Assembly: GCA_027311485.1 (NCBI GenBank)
Contig: DAICYU010000082.1
Span: 1-11,247, forward strand
DNA: 11,247 nt
DNA from: Acetobacteraceae bacterium
Lineage (GTDB): Bacteria > Pseudomonadota > Alphaproteobacteria > Acetobacterales > Acetobacteraceae
Direction of reading: 5' to 3'
Below are positions 1 to 6,458 of this stretch, piece after piece. Both the position numbers and the translations under genes were made by a program. Under the pieces are notes generated by a model. That model had not been told where the DNA came from. It saw only the letters and a program-made list of their open reading frames with translations, and searched no databases. Position 1 is the stretch's first letter, and each line of letters starts with the position of its first letter.

Positions 1-586
1 TGATGGTTTTCAGGCGGCGCGCCTCGGGAACCATGCGCGGGTCGGTGGTGTAAACGCCGTCCACATCGGTATATATCTGGCATTCGTCGGCACGCAGTGC
101 GGCCTCGATCGCCACGCCCGTGGTATCCGAGCCGCCGCGCCCCAGCGTGGTGATGCGCCCGTCCTCGGTCACGCCCTGAAACCCGGCCATCACGCTGACC
201 TCGTTTTCCTGGAGGCGCTGACGCAGCGCCTCGACCTCGACGGACATGATGCGCGCCTTGGCGTGCGTTGAATCTGTCAGAAGCGGCACCTGCCAGCCCT
301 GCCACGACCGCGCATCGACACCCATTTCCTGCAAGGCGATCGCCAACAGGCCGGACGTGACCTGCTCCCCGGTTGCCACAACTGAGTCGTATTCCCGCGC
401 ATCGTGCAGCGCCGACAGGTCGGTGCACCATTTCACCAGTTGGTTGGTCACGCCGGACATGGCGGAAACCACAACGGCAACCTGGTTGCCATGCTCGACC
501 TCGCGCTTCACGCGGTCGGCGACGTTGCGGATGCGGTCAAGGTCGGCCACGGAGGTGCCGCCGAATTTCATCACGATGCGAGGCAT
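1..586 (-). CDS. lysC: Aspartate kinase LysC, N-terminal part (runs off the window)
   Basis: Aspartokinase phosphorylates L-aspartate, the first step towards lysine, threonine, methionine and diaminopimelate. The minus strand reads 195 uninterrupted codons from ATG at 586-584 to the window edge. The amino acid kinase domain is clear: KFGGTS at residues 7-12, SAMSGVTN at 41-48, the ATGEQ segment at 71-75, GFQGVT at 135-140, LGRGGSDTT at 148-156 and YTDVDGVYTTDPR at 172-184, all characteristic of the family. The rest of the kinase domain and the C-terminal ACT regulatory domains (the usual protein is about 400-420 residues) lie outside the window, so feedback control cannot be judged. No strong Shine-Dalgarno sequence precedes the ATG, but KFGGTS sits at the usual distance from the start. 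The gene is divergent from ubiG, an arrangement I recall from other alphaproteobacteria. Confidence 0.96.
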   Translation of the reverse strand, partial: MPRIVMKFGGTSVADLDRIRNVADRVKREVEHGNQVAVVVSAMSGVTNQLVKWCTDLSALHDAREYDSVVATGEQVTSGLLAIALQEMGVDARSWQGWQVPLLTDSTHAKARIMSVEVEALRQRLQENEVSVMAGFQGVTEDGRITTLGRGGSDTTGVAIEAALRADECQIYTDVDGVYTTDPRMVPEARRLKTI

Positions 587-654
587 GAACGGTGAGCAGT
601 TGCCATATGGTTAATCACGCGCACACATACTGGTCGACGTCGGCAGGAGCAACC
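587..654. promoter_or_regulatory. Divergent lysC/ubiG intergenic promoter region
   Basis: This 68-bp spacer must hold the start signals of both divergent genes, unless ubiG is transcribed from further away. For lysC (minus strand) a possible sigma-70-type pair is TTGCTC (652-647) and TATGTG (629-624) with a 17-bp spacer, which would give a leader of about 30 nt. For ubiG, TTGCCA lies at 600-605, but no well-spaced -10 box follows; the nearest, CATACT at 626-631, is 20 bp away. An 8-bp palindrome, CCATATGG, lies at 603-610. The AGGAG-like ribosome-binding site of ubiG is at about 644-649. All promoter assignments are by eye. Confidence 0.35.
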
Positions 655-1347
655 ATGAGCAGTGGAGTCGTTTCAGCGGAGGAGGTCGCGAAGTTCGACC
701 AGTTGGCCGCGCGCTGGTGGGATCCCGCCGGGCCGATGAAGCCATTGCACCGGATGAACCCGGCGCGGACCCGCTGGATCAATGGATTGCTGCCCGGCCC
801 GACGCGCATCCTGGACATCGGTTGCGGCGCCGGTCTTGCCTCCGAGGCACTCGCTCGGCTGGGACACGAGGTGCTGGGCGTCGACGCGGCCGGTGAGGCG
901 ATCGAGGCTGCCAAGGCCCACGCGGACGGGCAGGGCCTGCGGCTGAGCTACCGTGCCGGCACAGCGGATGAGCTGGTGCAGGAGGGTTTGACCTTCCCGG
1001 TCATCACCGCTTTGGAAGTCATCGAGCACGTGCCGAATCCTGCCGCCTTCGTGCGATTGCTGGTGTCCCTTCTGAACCCGGACGGGATGCTGATCCTGTC
1101 CACGCTGAACCGGACACGGATGTCCTTCCTGACCGCAAAGCTCGGGGCAGAATACGTGCTGCGCATGCTGCCGGCGGGCACGCATGACTGGCGCGCCTTC
1201 ATCACCCCCGCCGAACTCGCCCGGCTGCTGCGGATGGCGGGATTGCGCGTGCACCAGACGACCGGCCTGCTGCCCGACCCGCTGTCCGGCCAGTGGCGGA
1301 CCGGACGCGCGATGACGGTGAACTACATGATGGCCGGGGTACGCTGA
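655..1347 (+). CDS. ubiG: Ubiquinone biosynthesis O-methyltransferase UbiG
   Basis: UbiG is a SAM-dependent methyltransferase that carries out both O-methylations in ubiquinone synthesis (2-polyprenyl-6-hydroxyphenol and 3-demethylubiquinol). The product is 230 residues, within the normal size range. The N-terminus has the family's EVAKFDQLAARWWDPAGPMKPLH stretch, which starts near residue 10 and is not found in generic class I methyltransferases. The glycine-rich SAM-binding motif ILDIGCGAGL is at 52-61, with the acidic VLGVDAA strand end at 73-79. The post-motif ALEVIEHVPNPAAF lies at about residues 119-132. The reading frame is open back to an ATG at 592, but the ATG at 655 has an AGGAG-type ribosome-binding site just upstream and gives the usual N-terminus, so it is preferred. 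lpxB follows 43 bp later in the same direction and may be cotranscribed. Confidence 0.95.
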   Translation: MSSGVVSAEEVAKFDQLAARWWDPAGPMKPLHRMNPARTRWINGLLPGPTRILDIGCGAGLASEALARLGHEVLGVDAAGEAIEAAKAHADGQGLRLSYRAGTADELVQEGLTFPVITALEVIEHVPNPAAFVRLLVSLLNPDGMLILSTLNRTRMSFLTAKLGAEYVLRMLPAGTHDWRAFITPAELARLLRMAGLRVHQTTGLLPDPLSGQWRTGRAMTVNYMMAGVR

Positions 1348-1348
1348 T

Positions 1349-1368
1349 CGTGCCCGTACGTGCCCGTA
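1349..1368. repeat. Perfect 10-bp tandem repeat in the ubiG-lpxB spacer
   Basis: CGTGCCCGTA occurs twice back to back (1349-1358 and 1359-1368), directly after the ubiG stop codon. A looser third copy, CGTGCGCGTG, follows at 1371-1380. The repeat fills most of the 43-bp gap before lpxB. It looks like a small slippage duplication; I see no known regulatory motif in it. Confidence 0.8.
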
Positions 1369-1390
1369 TTCGTGCGCGTGACCTGATCCG

Positions 1391-2536
1391 ATGCCACTGA
1401 TCTACCTAATCGCCGGCGAGCAGAGCGGCGATGCCCTGGGCGCACGGCTGATGCACGAAATCAAGCGGCAGCGGCCGGACGCGGCATTCGCCGGCGTCGG
1501 TGGCGCCGCCATGGCCGCCGAAGGACTGCACAGCCTGTTCCCGGTCCACGAACTCGCCATCATGGGTCTGGTCGAGGTTCTGCCTCGGATTGTCCGGCTG
1601 CGCGCCCTGCTGCGGCAGACGGTGTCCGACATTCAGGCCCGCCAGCCAGATGTGCTGGTCACGATCGATTCGCCCGGATTTACCTTGCGTGTGCTGCGCG
1701 CCCTGCAGCCGACGCGGTTGCCACGGGTGCATTACGTCGCGCCGCAGGTGTGGGCGTGGCGGGAAAGCCGCGTCAGGCATTTTCCCGGTCTGTGGGACGA
1801 ACTGCTGTGTCTGCTGCCGTTCGAGCCCGCCTTCTTTGCCCGGCACAACCTGCCGGCCCGGTTCGTCGGTCACCCGGTGCTGGAAAGCGGCGCGGACCAG
1901 GGGAATGCGGCGCGGTTCCGGGCTCGATATGGATTGGCTGCGGACGATACGGTGGTGACGGTGATGCCCGGCAGCCGCAGAACGGAAGTAGCGCGCCTGC
2001 TGCCGCTGCTGGAACAGACGGTGCGCCGATTGCCCGACCGTGTGCATCCGGTCATTCCGCTCGCCGGGCCGGTGCAGGACACGGTTCGGCGGCACACTCA
2101 GTCCTGGCCTGTGAAGCCGATCCTGCTGACCGATGTGGCCGAGAAGTATGATGCATTCGCCGCCTCGGCCGTGGCGTTGACCAAGTCGGGCACGTCAACG
2201 CTGGAACTGGCCCTGGCGCAGGTGCCGATGCTGGTGACCTATCGGATCAACCCAATCTCCCACCAAATTGTCAAACGGCTGGTGAAGGTACGATATGCAT
2301 CCATCCTGAACCTGGTGCTGGATCGGCCGGCGGTGCCGGAACTGCTGCAGTATGACGCGACGCCGGACCGGTTGGCGGCGGCGCTGCATCGGTTGCTGAC
2401 GGATCAGGACGCCATCGCCGAACAACGACGCGCCTGTGTGGAAGCGCTGGCCCATCTTCGCCCGGACCGTGGCACTCCGGCCGCTGAAGCTGCGGCAGCA
2501 GTGCTGCGGTGGATTGATCCCGGCCAGCGCGCCTGA
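1391..2536 (+). CDS. lpxB: Lipid-A-disaccharide synthase LpxB
   Basis: LpxB is a GT19-family peripheral inner-membrane glycosyltransferase. It joins UDP-2,3-diacylglucosamine to lipid X (2,3-diacylglucosamine 1-phosphate), forming the tetraacyl disaccharide 1-phosphate of lipid A. The 381-residue length is normal. Visible motifs are GEQSGDALG at 9-17 (usually GEASGD), IDSPGF at 92-97 with a probable catalytic Asp93, APQVWAWRESRV at 117-128, FVGHPVLE at 158-165, PGSRRTEV at 193-200 with the likely key Arg196, and the nucleotide-sugar-binding KSGTSTLELAL at 265-275. The PISHQIVKRLVKVRYASILNL stretch near 288-308 is also family-typical. ATG 1391 is the only good start, since the GTGs between ubiG and lpxB are out of frame; no clear Shine-Dalgarno precedes it. 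The usual alphaproteobacterial neighbours lpxD, fabZ, lpxA and lpxI are absent here. Confidence 0.96.
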   Translation: MPLIYLIAGEQSGDALGARLMHEIKRQRPDAAFAGVGGAAMAAEGLHSLFPVHELAIMGLVEVLPRIVRLRALLRQTVSDIQARQPDVLVTIDSPGFTLRVLRALQPTRLPRVHYVAPQVWAWRESRVRHFPGLWDELLCLLPFEPAFFARHNLPARFVGHPVLESGADQGNAARFRARYGLAADDTVVTVMPGSRRTEVARLLPLLEQTVRRLPDRVHPVIPLAGPVQDTVRRHTQSWPVKPILLTDVAEKYDAFAASAVALTKSGTSTLELALAQVPMLVTYRINPISHQIVKRLVKVRYASILNLVLDRPAVPELLQYDATPDRLAAALHRLLTDQDAIAEQRRACVEALAHLRPDRGTPAAEAAAAVLRWIDPGQRA

Positions 2537-2545
2537 TGACCTTGA

Positions 2546-2562
2546 AGGGCGAACGCTGCCCT
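2546..2562 (+). terminator. Small hairpin after lpxB, possible terminator or processing site
   Basis: AGGGC (2546-2550) and GCCCT (2558-2562) form a perfect 5-bp stem with a 7-nt loop, starting 10 nt after the lpxB stop codon. Only GTT follows, so there is no proper uridine tract; intrinsic termination would be inefficient. The position directly after lpxB is the main argument. Confidence 0.25.
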
Positions 2563-2644
2563 GTTGCATGCTAAGTCAGCGGTTTACCGTCACGCTGGGT
2601 ACCCGCACCAAACGCCGATGTTCAGGTAGAGAGGAGACATATCA

Positions 2645-3121
2645 ATGTCGAAAGTCAGAACCTGCCTCTGGTTTGGGAAAGATGTGGAGGCGGCCGTCCG
2701 CCTCTATGTCTCTCTCGTGCCCGGCTCCAGCATTGAGAACATCCAGCGCGCGCCAGGGAATTGGCCCGGCGGGAAGGCGGGCGATGTGATCATGATGAGC
2801 TTCACCCTCGGTGGTCAGAGCTTCCAGGCGTTGAACGGCGGCACGCCAGCGAATTATGGAACGGCCGCCTCCATCTCTGTCCAGTGCGTCGACCAGGCGG
2901 AGGTCGATCAGCTGTGGACGGCGCTTACTGCCGATGGAGGGTCGGATATCATGTGTGGCTGGCTACGCGACAGATGGGGCGTGCCTTGGCAAATTGTGCC
3001 CGAGGCTCTGCCGCGTCTTCTGGGCAATCCAGACCCCGCCGTCTCGGGCCGTGTTTTCGCCGCCATGCAAGGGATGACCAAACTGGACATTGCCGCGCTG
3101 GAACGTGCCGCCGCGGGATGA
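2645..3121 (+). CDS. VOC-superfamily PhnB-like protein (PF06983 type)
   Basis: A 158-residue protein of the vicinal-oxygen-chelate (glyoxalase/bleomycin-resistance) fold, in the PhnB-like group historically labelled 3-demethylubiquinone-9 3-methyltransferase. It has no SAM-binding motif, so the old methyltransferase name should not be used; the substrate is unknown. Family hallmarks are LWFGKDVEAAVRLYVSLVPGS from residue 8, the PGGKAGDVIMMSFTLGGQSF region at about 40-60, ALNGG soon after, then CGWLRDRWGVPWQIVPEAL and the DPDPAVSGRVFAAMQGMTKLD tail that closes these proteins. A good ribosome-binding site, GAGAGGAG, precedes ATG 2645. It lies 108 bp after lpxB in the same direction and is convergent with the PEP-CTERM gene; nothing nearby indicates a pathway. 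Confidence 0.88.
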   Translation: MSKVRTCLWFGKDVEAAVRLYVSLVPGSSIENIQRAPGNWPGGKAGDVIMMSFTLGGQSFQALNGGTPANYGTAASISVQCVDQAEVDQLWTALTADGGSDIMCGWLRDRWGVPWQIVPEALPRLLGNPDPAVSGRVFAAMQGMTKLDIAALERAAAG

Positions 3122-3224
3122 CGCAGGTGTGCCTGGTTGCTGGGTGGAGAGGACGCATGAGGCATAGGCGCATACGCTGGTTGTAAGTGCTCGTGCCGCG
3201 GTAACAGGTGTCAGGCTTCGACCA

Positions 3225-4073
3225 TTAGCGGCGAACTGTCCGCGCCGGACCGCGGCGGTAGAAGCGCGCGGCGCCGACCAGGCCGATCAGTCCGGACAGC
3301 ATCAGAGCCAGGCCGGTCGGTTCGGGCACCGTGACCGCCGACACGTTGGCCAGCAGCGCAAAAGGGGGAACCCCTGACGGCGTACCGGTTGCCAGAAACG
3401 ACAATGTCTCCGACGTGCTGGTCGGGAGAAAGTAGAAGGTGCTTTGAAGCCAGCCGGAGAACCCGTGGTTGACAACCGAGATGACCTGCGTTGTGTGCGT
3501 CGTGGTAGCCGTCCCGTCAGTCAGGGCAACGGTCCATTTCTCGGTTGTCGCCCTTGAGAAACCGGACTGCTGGGCCCCGGCCCAGGCGAACGAGATGGCC
3601 ACGACCTTGTTCGGGGTCAGGCCGTTGACAGTGGTGGAAATCGGGCTGACTTCGTAGGCACTGTCGGCGCCAATGAAATTGCCGCCGGTTGGACTGGCTG
3701 TCGGCGTGAAGCCGTTGTTCGAGTAGGTGGAAGACCCGGTTCCGCCGTTTGGCCCCCAGAGATGCAGCGCGCCATACTGACCGGTAGCCCCGGAAGTGTC
3801 GGCGGTATTAGGCAAGAAGACAAAATTATAGCCGGCGGTGGTCCACCCGGTAATCTGGACTGTTGGGGTAAATCCGTTGTTGCTGGTGCCGAATTCCGCC
3901 GAATAGTTCGCCGCGCCGCCGCCAGATGTCAGCGTCAGCGCCGCGAAGCTGCCATTGGTTATAAGGTTGGTTTGCGCCTGCGCGGTGCATGATATCGCAC
4001 AGGCAGCCGCGGCGGCGCCCAACTGGATAGCGACACGCCGTGGGGAACCTCGGAACCGCCCGATTGTCAGCAC
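3225..4073 (-). CDS. Secreted PEP-CTERM sorting-domain protein
   Basis: A predicted exported protein of 282 residues, sorted and probably processed by an exosortase encoded elsewhere. The N-terminus has a basic stretch, a hydrophobic alanine-rich core (about 14-30) and an AQA-Q cleavage site after residue 33. The mature part opens with NLITNGSF, as in many beta-sandwich surface proteins. Its C-terminal half (GNFIGADSAYEVSPI, WAGAQQSGFSRATTEKW, SFLATGTPSGVPPFALL) resembles a recurrent group of PEP-CTERM proteins; its ligand is unknown. VPEP at 249-252, a hydrophobic helix (253-270) and an Arg-rich tail form the sorting signal. SNNGFTPT occurs twice (64-71, 118-125). The start is GTG at 4073-4071, with a GAGGG ribosome-binding site about 6 nt upstream. 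It is flanked by plus-strand genes on both sides, which suggests an independently acquired single-gene unit. Confidence 0.9.
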   Translation of the reverse strand: MLTIGRFRGSPRRVAIQLGAAAAACAISCTAQAQTNLITNGSFAALTLTSGGGAANYSAEFGTSNNGFTPTVQITGWTTAGYNFVFLPNTADTSGATGQYGALHLWGPNGGTGSSTYSNNGFTPTASPTGGNFIGADSAYEVSPISTTVNGLTPNKVVAISFAWAGAQQSGFSRATTEKWTVALTDGTATTTHTTQVISVVNHGFSGWLQSTFYFLPTSTSETLSFLATGTPSGVPPFALLANVSAVTVPEPTGLALMLSGLIGLVGAARFYRRGPARTVRR

Positions 4074-4298
4074 CGTTACCCTCGTCGTTTCGTTATAATC
4101 TCACATTCGACAAGATCGATGACGCGGCCGGTTGTCAAGTTATTTGAGGCCCGGGTTAGGGAGGGACGACGCCTTTAATGCATACCTGGGTGTCGCTGGA
4201 GGGAATCCGTTTAAGGCATTCCTTGACAGGTGGGTGACCCGCCGCTACGCCCCCGCGCCAATCCTACTGTTCCGTTACTCTGGGGCTGATCGAATCTT
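4074..4298. promoter_or_regulatory. 225-bp divergent region between the PEP-CTERM gene and fabD
   Basis: The region holds no gene. Plus strand: TTGACA at 4223-4228 is a perfect -35 hexamer, but 17 bp later there is only TACGCC (4246-4251), so the fabD promoter is tentative. A 5-bp inverted repeat, GGAAT (4202-4206) with ATTCC (4218-4222), lies directly before it. Minus strand: TATAAC (4098-4093) is about 20 nt before the PEP-CTERM start, and TTGACA (4138-4133) lies further up, but the spacing between them is wrong for a matched pair. The same place reads TATAAT on the plus strand (4094-4099). The promoters are guesses; the stretch as the shared control region is likely. Confidence 0.4.
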
Positions 4299-5264
4299 AT
4301 GCTCGTCCGCGCGTTCATCTTCCCTGGCCAGGGTAGTCAGGCCGTCGGTATGGGCCGGGACCTTGCCGCCGCCTTTGCGCCTGCACGCGAGGTGTTCGAG
4401 GAAGTGAATGAGACGCTCCGGCAGAACCTGTCGAAACTGATGTTCGAAGGGCCGGCCGAGGAGCTGACGCTGACCGAGAACACCCAGCCTGCGCTGATGG
4501 CGCATTCCATGGCGGTGCTGCGGGTGCTAGAAAAGGAAGGCAATTTCACGCTGGCGGCCAAGGCGCTCGTTGTCGCCGGGCACTCCCTGGGCGAATACAG
4601 CGCCCTGGCGGCCGCCGGCGCGTTCAGTGTCGCCGACGCCGCCAAGCTGTTGAAACTGCGTGGCCAGGCGATGCAGAAGGCGGTGCCCGCAGGCATGGGG
4701 GCCATGGCGGCGCTGCTGGGTGCGGAACTGGAGCAGGCGCATGCGATCTGCGCCGAAGCGGCCGTTGAGCCGGAAACCGGCAATACGGACGTGTTGGAGG
4801 CCGCGAACGATAATGGCGGCGGTCAGGTCGTGATCTCGGGCCATCGCAGCGCGGTGGAGCGCGCGGTGGAGATTGCCAAGACCAAAGGCATCCGCCGAGC
4901 GATGCTGTTGCCTGTATCGGCGCCGTTCCATTGCGCGTTGATGGCCCCGGCTGCTGATGCCATGCAGGAGGCGCTTGAGAAGAACCCGCCCAAGGCGCCG
5001 TCCGTGCCGCTGGTCGCGAACGTCTCGGCCAAGCGGGAATCTGATCCGACGCGCCTCCGGGACTTGCTGGTCCAGCAGGTGACGGCGACCGTGCGCTGGC
5101 GTGAGTGTGTTGCCGCTATGACCGCGATGGGTGTGGACGGATTTGTCGAACTGGGCGCCGGTAAGGTCTTGACCGGTTTGATTAAACGGATTGCCCCGGA
5201 CGCGACCGGCATGGCCGCCGGCACCCCGGCGGAAATCGAAGCGGTGCTGAAAAGCATCGCCTGA
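4299..5264 (+). CDS. fabD: Malonyl-CoA:ACP transacylase FabD
   Basis: FabD transfers the malonyl group from malonyl-CoA to the phosphopantetheine arm of acyl carrier protein, supplying the extender unit for fatty-acid synthesis in the cytoplasm. The product is 321 residues, typical of the family. FPGQGSQ is at 8-14, the nucleophile elbow GHSLGE at 94-99 (catalytic Ser96), the malonyl-carboxylate-binding Arg is probably Arg121 in LRGQAMQ, and the catalytic His is His211 in SAPFHCALM. EAANDNGGGQVVISG (167-181) and ELGAGKVLTGLIKR near the C-terminus are also diagnostic. ATG 4299 places FPGQGSQ at the normal distance; the ribosome-binding site is weak. It opens the fabD-fabG-acpP-fabF-mltG operon, with 16 bp to fabG. 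Confidence 0.97.
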   Translation: MLVRAFIFPGQGSQAVGMGRDLAAAFAPAREVFEEVNETLRQNLSKLMFEGPAEELTLTENTQPALMAHSMAVLRVLEKEGNFTLAAKALVVAGHSLGEYSALAAAGAFSVADAAKLLKLRGQAMQKAVPAGMGAMAALLGAELEQAHAICAEAAVEPETGNTDVLEAANDNGGGQVVISGHRSAVERAVEIAKTKGIRRAMLLPVSAPFHCALMAPAADAMQEALEKNPPKAPSVPLVANVSAKRESDPTRLRDLLVQQVTATVRWRECVAAMTAMGVDGFVELGAGKVLTGLIKRIAPDATGMAAGTPAEIEAVLKSIA

Positions 5265-5280
5265 ACGGAAGGAAGCGTCG

Positions 5281-6018
5281 ATGTTCCGATTGGACGGCAA
5301 GGCCGCACTGGTCACCGGTGCCTCGGGCGGCATCGGCGCGGCGATCGCGCGCACGTTGCACGTACAGGGAGCCATCGTCGTCCTGTCCGGCACGCGACGC
5401 GACGCGCTGGATACGCTGGCGGCGGAACTCGGGGAACGTGTCCATGTCTGCCCGGCCGACCTGCGTGATGCGGCGGAGTCCGATTCGCTGATCGAGGCTG
5501 CGGAAGCCGCTGCTGGCCCGCTGCATATATTGGTGAACAACGCCGGCATGACCCGCGACATGCTGGCGCTTCGCATGTCCGACCAGGATTGGCAGGCGGT
5601 CCTGGACGTCGATCTGTCGGCGCCGTTCCGCCTTGCCCGCGCGGCGTTGCGCGGCATGCTGCGCCGCCGGGCCGGACGGATTGTCAATATTTCCTCCATC
5701 GTTGGCGCCACCGGCAACGCCGGCCAGGCGAACTATGCCGCCGCCAAGGCCGGTCTCGTTGGCATGAGCAAGGCTCTGGCGCAGGAAGTCGCTTCCCGTG
5801 GCATCACCGTGAACGTGGTGGCTCCCGGGTTCGTTGTTACCGCCATGACCGATGCATTGGCTGAAGCACAAAAGACCAAGCTGTCCGAATCGATTCCGCT
5901 GCGTCGTTTGGGTCAGCCGGCTGACATTGCTGCTGCGGTTGCCTATCTGGCATCGGATGAGGCGGGCTGGGTCACTGGCGCCACACTCCATGTGAATGGC
6001 GGGATGGCGATGATTTAG
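5281..6018 (+). CDS. fabG: 3-oxoacyl-ACP reductase FabG
   Basis: FabG is an NADPH-dependent short-chain dehydrogenase that reduces 3-ketoacyl-ACP to (R)-3-hydroxyacyl-ACP. The length of 245 residues is standard. The cofactor-binding TGASGGIG is at 12-19, NNAG at 86-89, the active-site Ser139 in NISSIVG, and Tyr152 and Lys156 in the YAAAK motif at 152-156. SRGITVNVVAPGF and the C-terminal VTGATLHVNGGM are FabG signatures. The Asn of the classical Asn-Ser-Tyr-Lys tetrad (Asn110 in E. coli, in a TNLSSVF context) aligns by eye with Asp111 in VDLSAPF, a departure from the textbook enzyme. The start has a strong GGAAGGAAG ribosome-binding site. It is certainly cotranscribed with fabD; the 166-bp gap to acpP is the longest within the cluster. 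Confidence 0.96.
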   Translation: MFRLDGKAALVTGASGGIGAAIARTLHVQGAIVVLSGTRRDALDTLAAELGERVHVCPADLRDAAESDSLIEAAEAAAGPLHILVNNAGMTRDMLALRMSDQDWQAVLDVDLSAPFRLARAALRGMLRRRAGRIVNISSIVGATGNAGQANYAAAKAGLVGMSKALAQEVASRGITVNVVAPGFVVTAMTDALAEAQKTKLSESIPLRRLGQPADIAAAVAYLASDEAGWVTGATLHVNGGMAMI

Positions 6019-6043
6019 AACCGCGTTTAACGACCCGCCAACC

Positions 6044-6061
6044 TTTCCCGCATTTGGGAAA
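6044..6061 (+). repeat. Perfect inverted repeat in the fabG-acpP spacer
   Basis: TTTCCC (6044-6049) and GGGAAA (6056-6061) form a 6-bp stem with a 6-nt loop, 25 nt after the fabG stop. No uridine tract follows, so it looks more like an mRNA-stabilising or processing hairpin than an intrinsic terminator. The remaining spacer up to the acpP start holds an 8-bp direct repeat, GCCGGGCG (6123-6130 and 6139-6146), and probably a separate acpP promoter that I cannot place with confidence. Confidence 0.5.
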
Positions 6062-6184
6062 CCATGCTAAGCGCCCCGTCATCGCCCAAGGCGCGGGCTC
6101 TCTCCACGAACCGGGATATCACGCCGGGCGCGGAACAAGCCGGGCGAAACTTTAACCGTTACGAGTGCAGGAGTTGCGGAGCCG

Positions 6185-6421
6185 ATGAGCGAGGTTGCTG
6201 ACAAGATCAAGCAGATCGTTGTGGAGCATCTTGGTGTTGATGAAGCCAAGGTGACCCCCGAGGCGTCCTTTATCGATGATCTGGGTGCTGACAGCCTGGA
6301 TACCGTGGAATTGGTCATGGCCTTCGAGGAAGCGTTCAACGTCGAAATCCCCGAGGACGCCGCGGAGAAGATCGCGACCGTGAAGGACGCGATCGACTAT
6401 ATCGAAAAGCAGAACAAATAA
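6185..6421 (+). CDS. acpP: Acyl carrier protein AcpP
   Basis: This 78-residue acidic carrier holds growing acyl chains on a 4'-phosphopantetheine arm and serves fatty-acid, phospholipid and lipid A synthesis. The attachment site is Ser37 in the [12 protein letters not shown] motif (residues 32-43), which is diagnostic. The four-helix layout of ACP is recognisable, with helix II EVELV-like residues and the [10 protein letters not shown]-terminal helix. The length matches bacterial ACP. GGAG-type ribosome-binding sequences lie at 6169-6173 and 6178-6181 before ATG 6185. The gene lies between fabG and fabF, as in most proteobacteria, and the 166-bp leader suits a highly expressed ACP with its own promoter. 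Confidence 0.97.
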   Translation: MSEVADKIKQIVVEHLGVDEAKVTPEASFIDDLGADSLDTVELVMAFEEAFNVEIPEDAAEKIATVKDAIDYIEKQNK

Positions 6422-6458
6422 GTTCGGCGTAAGATCACAACGTGAAAGGCTTGCTGTG

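Noticed and set aside
246..614. Open plus-strand frame of 122 codons inside the lysC region
   Set aside because: It is the antisense shadow of lysC, whose minus-strand product shows clear aspartokinase motifs over the same bases.
3122..3224. Bidirectional terminator between the convergent VOC and PEP-CTERM genes
   Set aside because: Only a 4-bp stem (CAGG/CCTG at 3124-3135) without a T run was found, which is too weak to call.
4132..4407. Possible small gene upstream of and overlapping fabD
   Set aside because: The 91-codon frame has no recognisable content and overlaps the conserved fabD start in another frame; the leader portion is better read as control region.
4527..5717. Long (396-codon) minus-strand open frame across fabD and fabG
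   Set aside because: GC-rich codon bias opens antisense frames; the translation is low-complexity and arginine/serine-rich with no domain, while both plus-strand genes are unmistakable.
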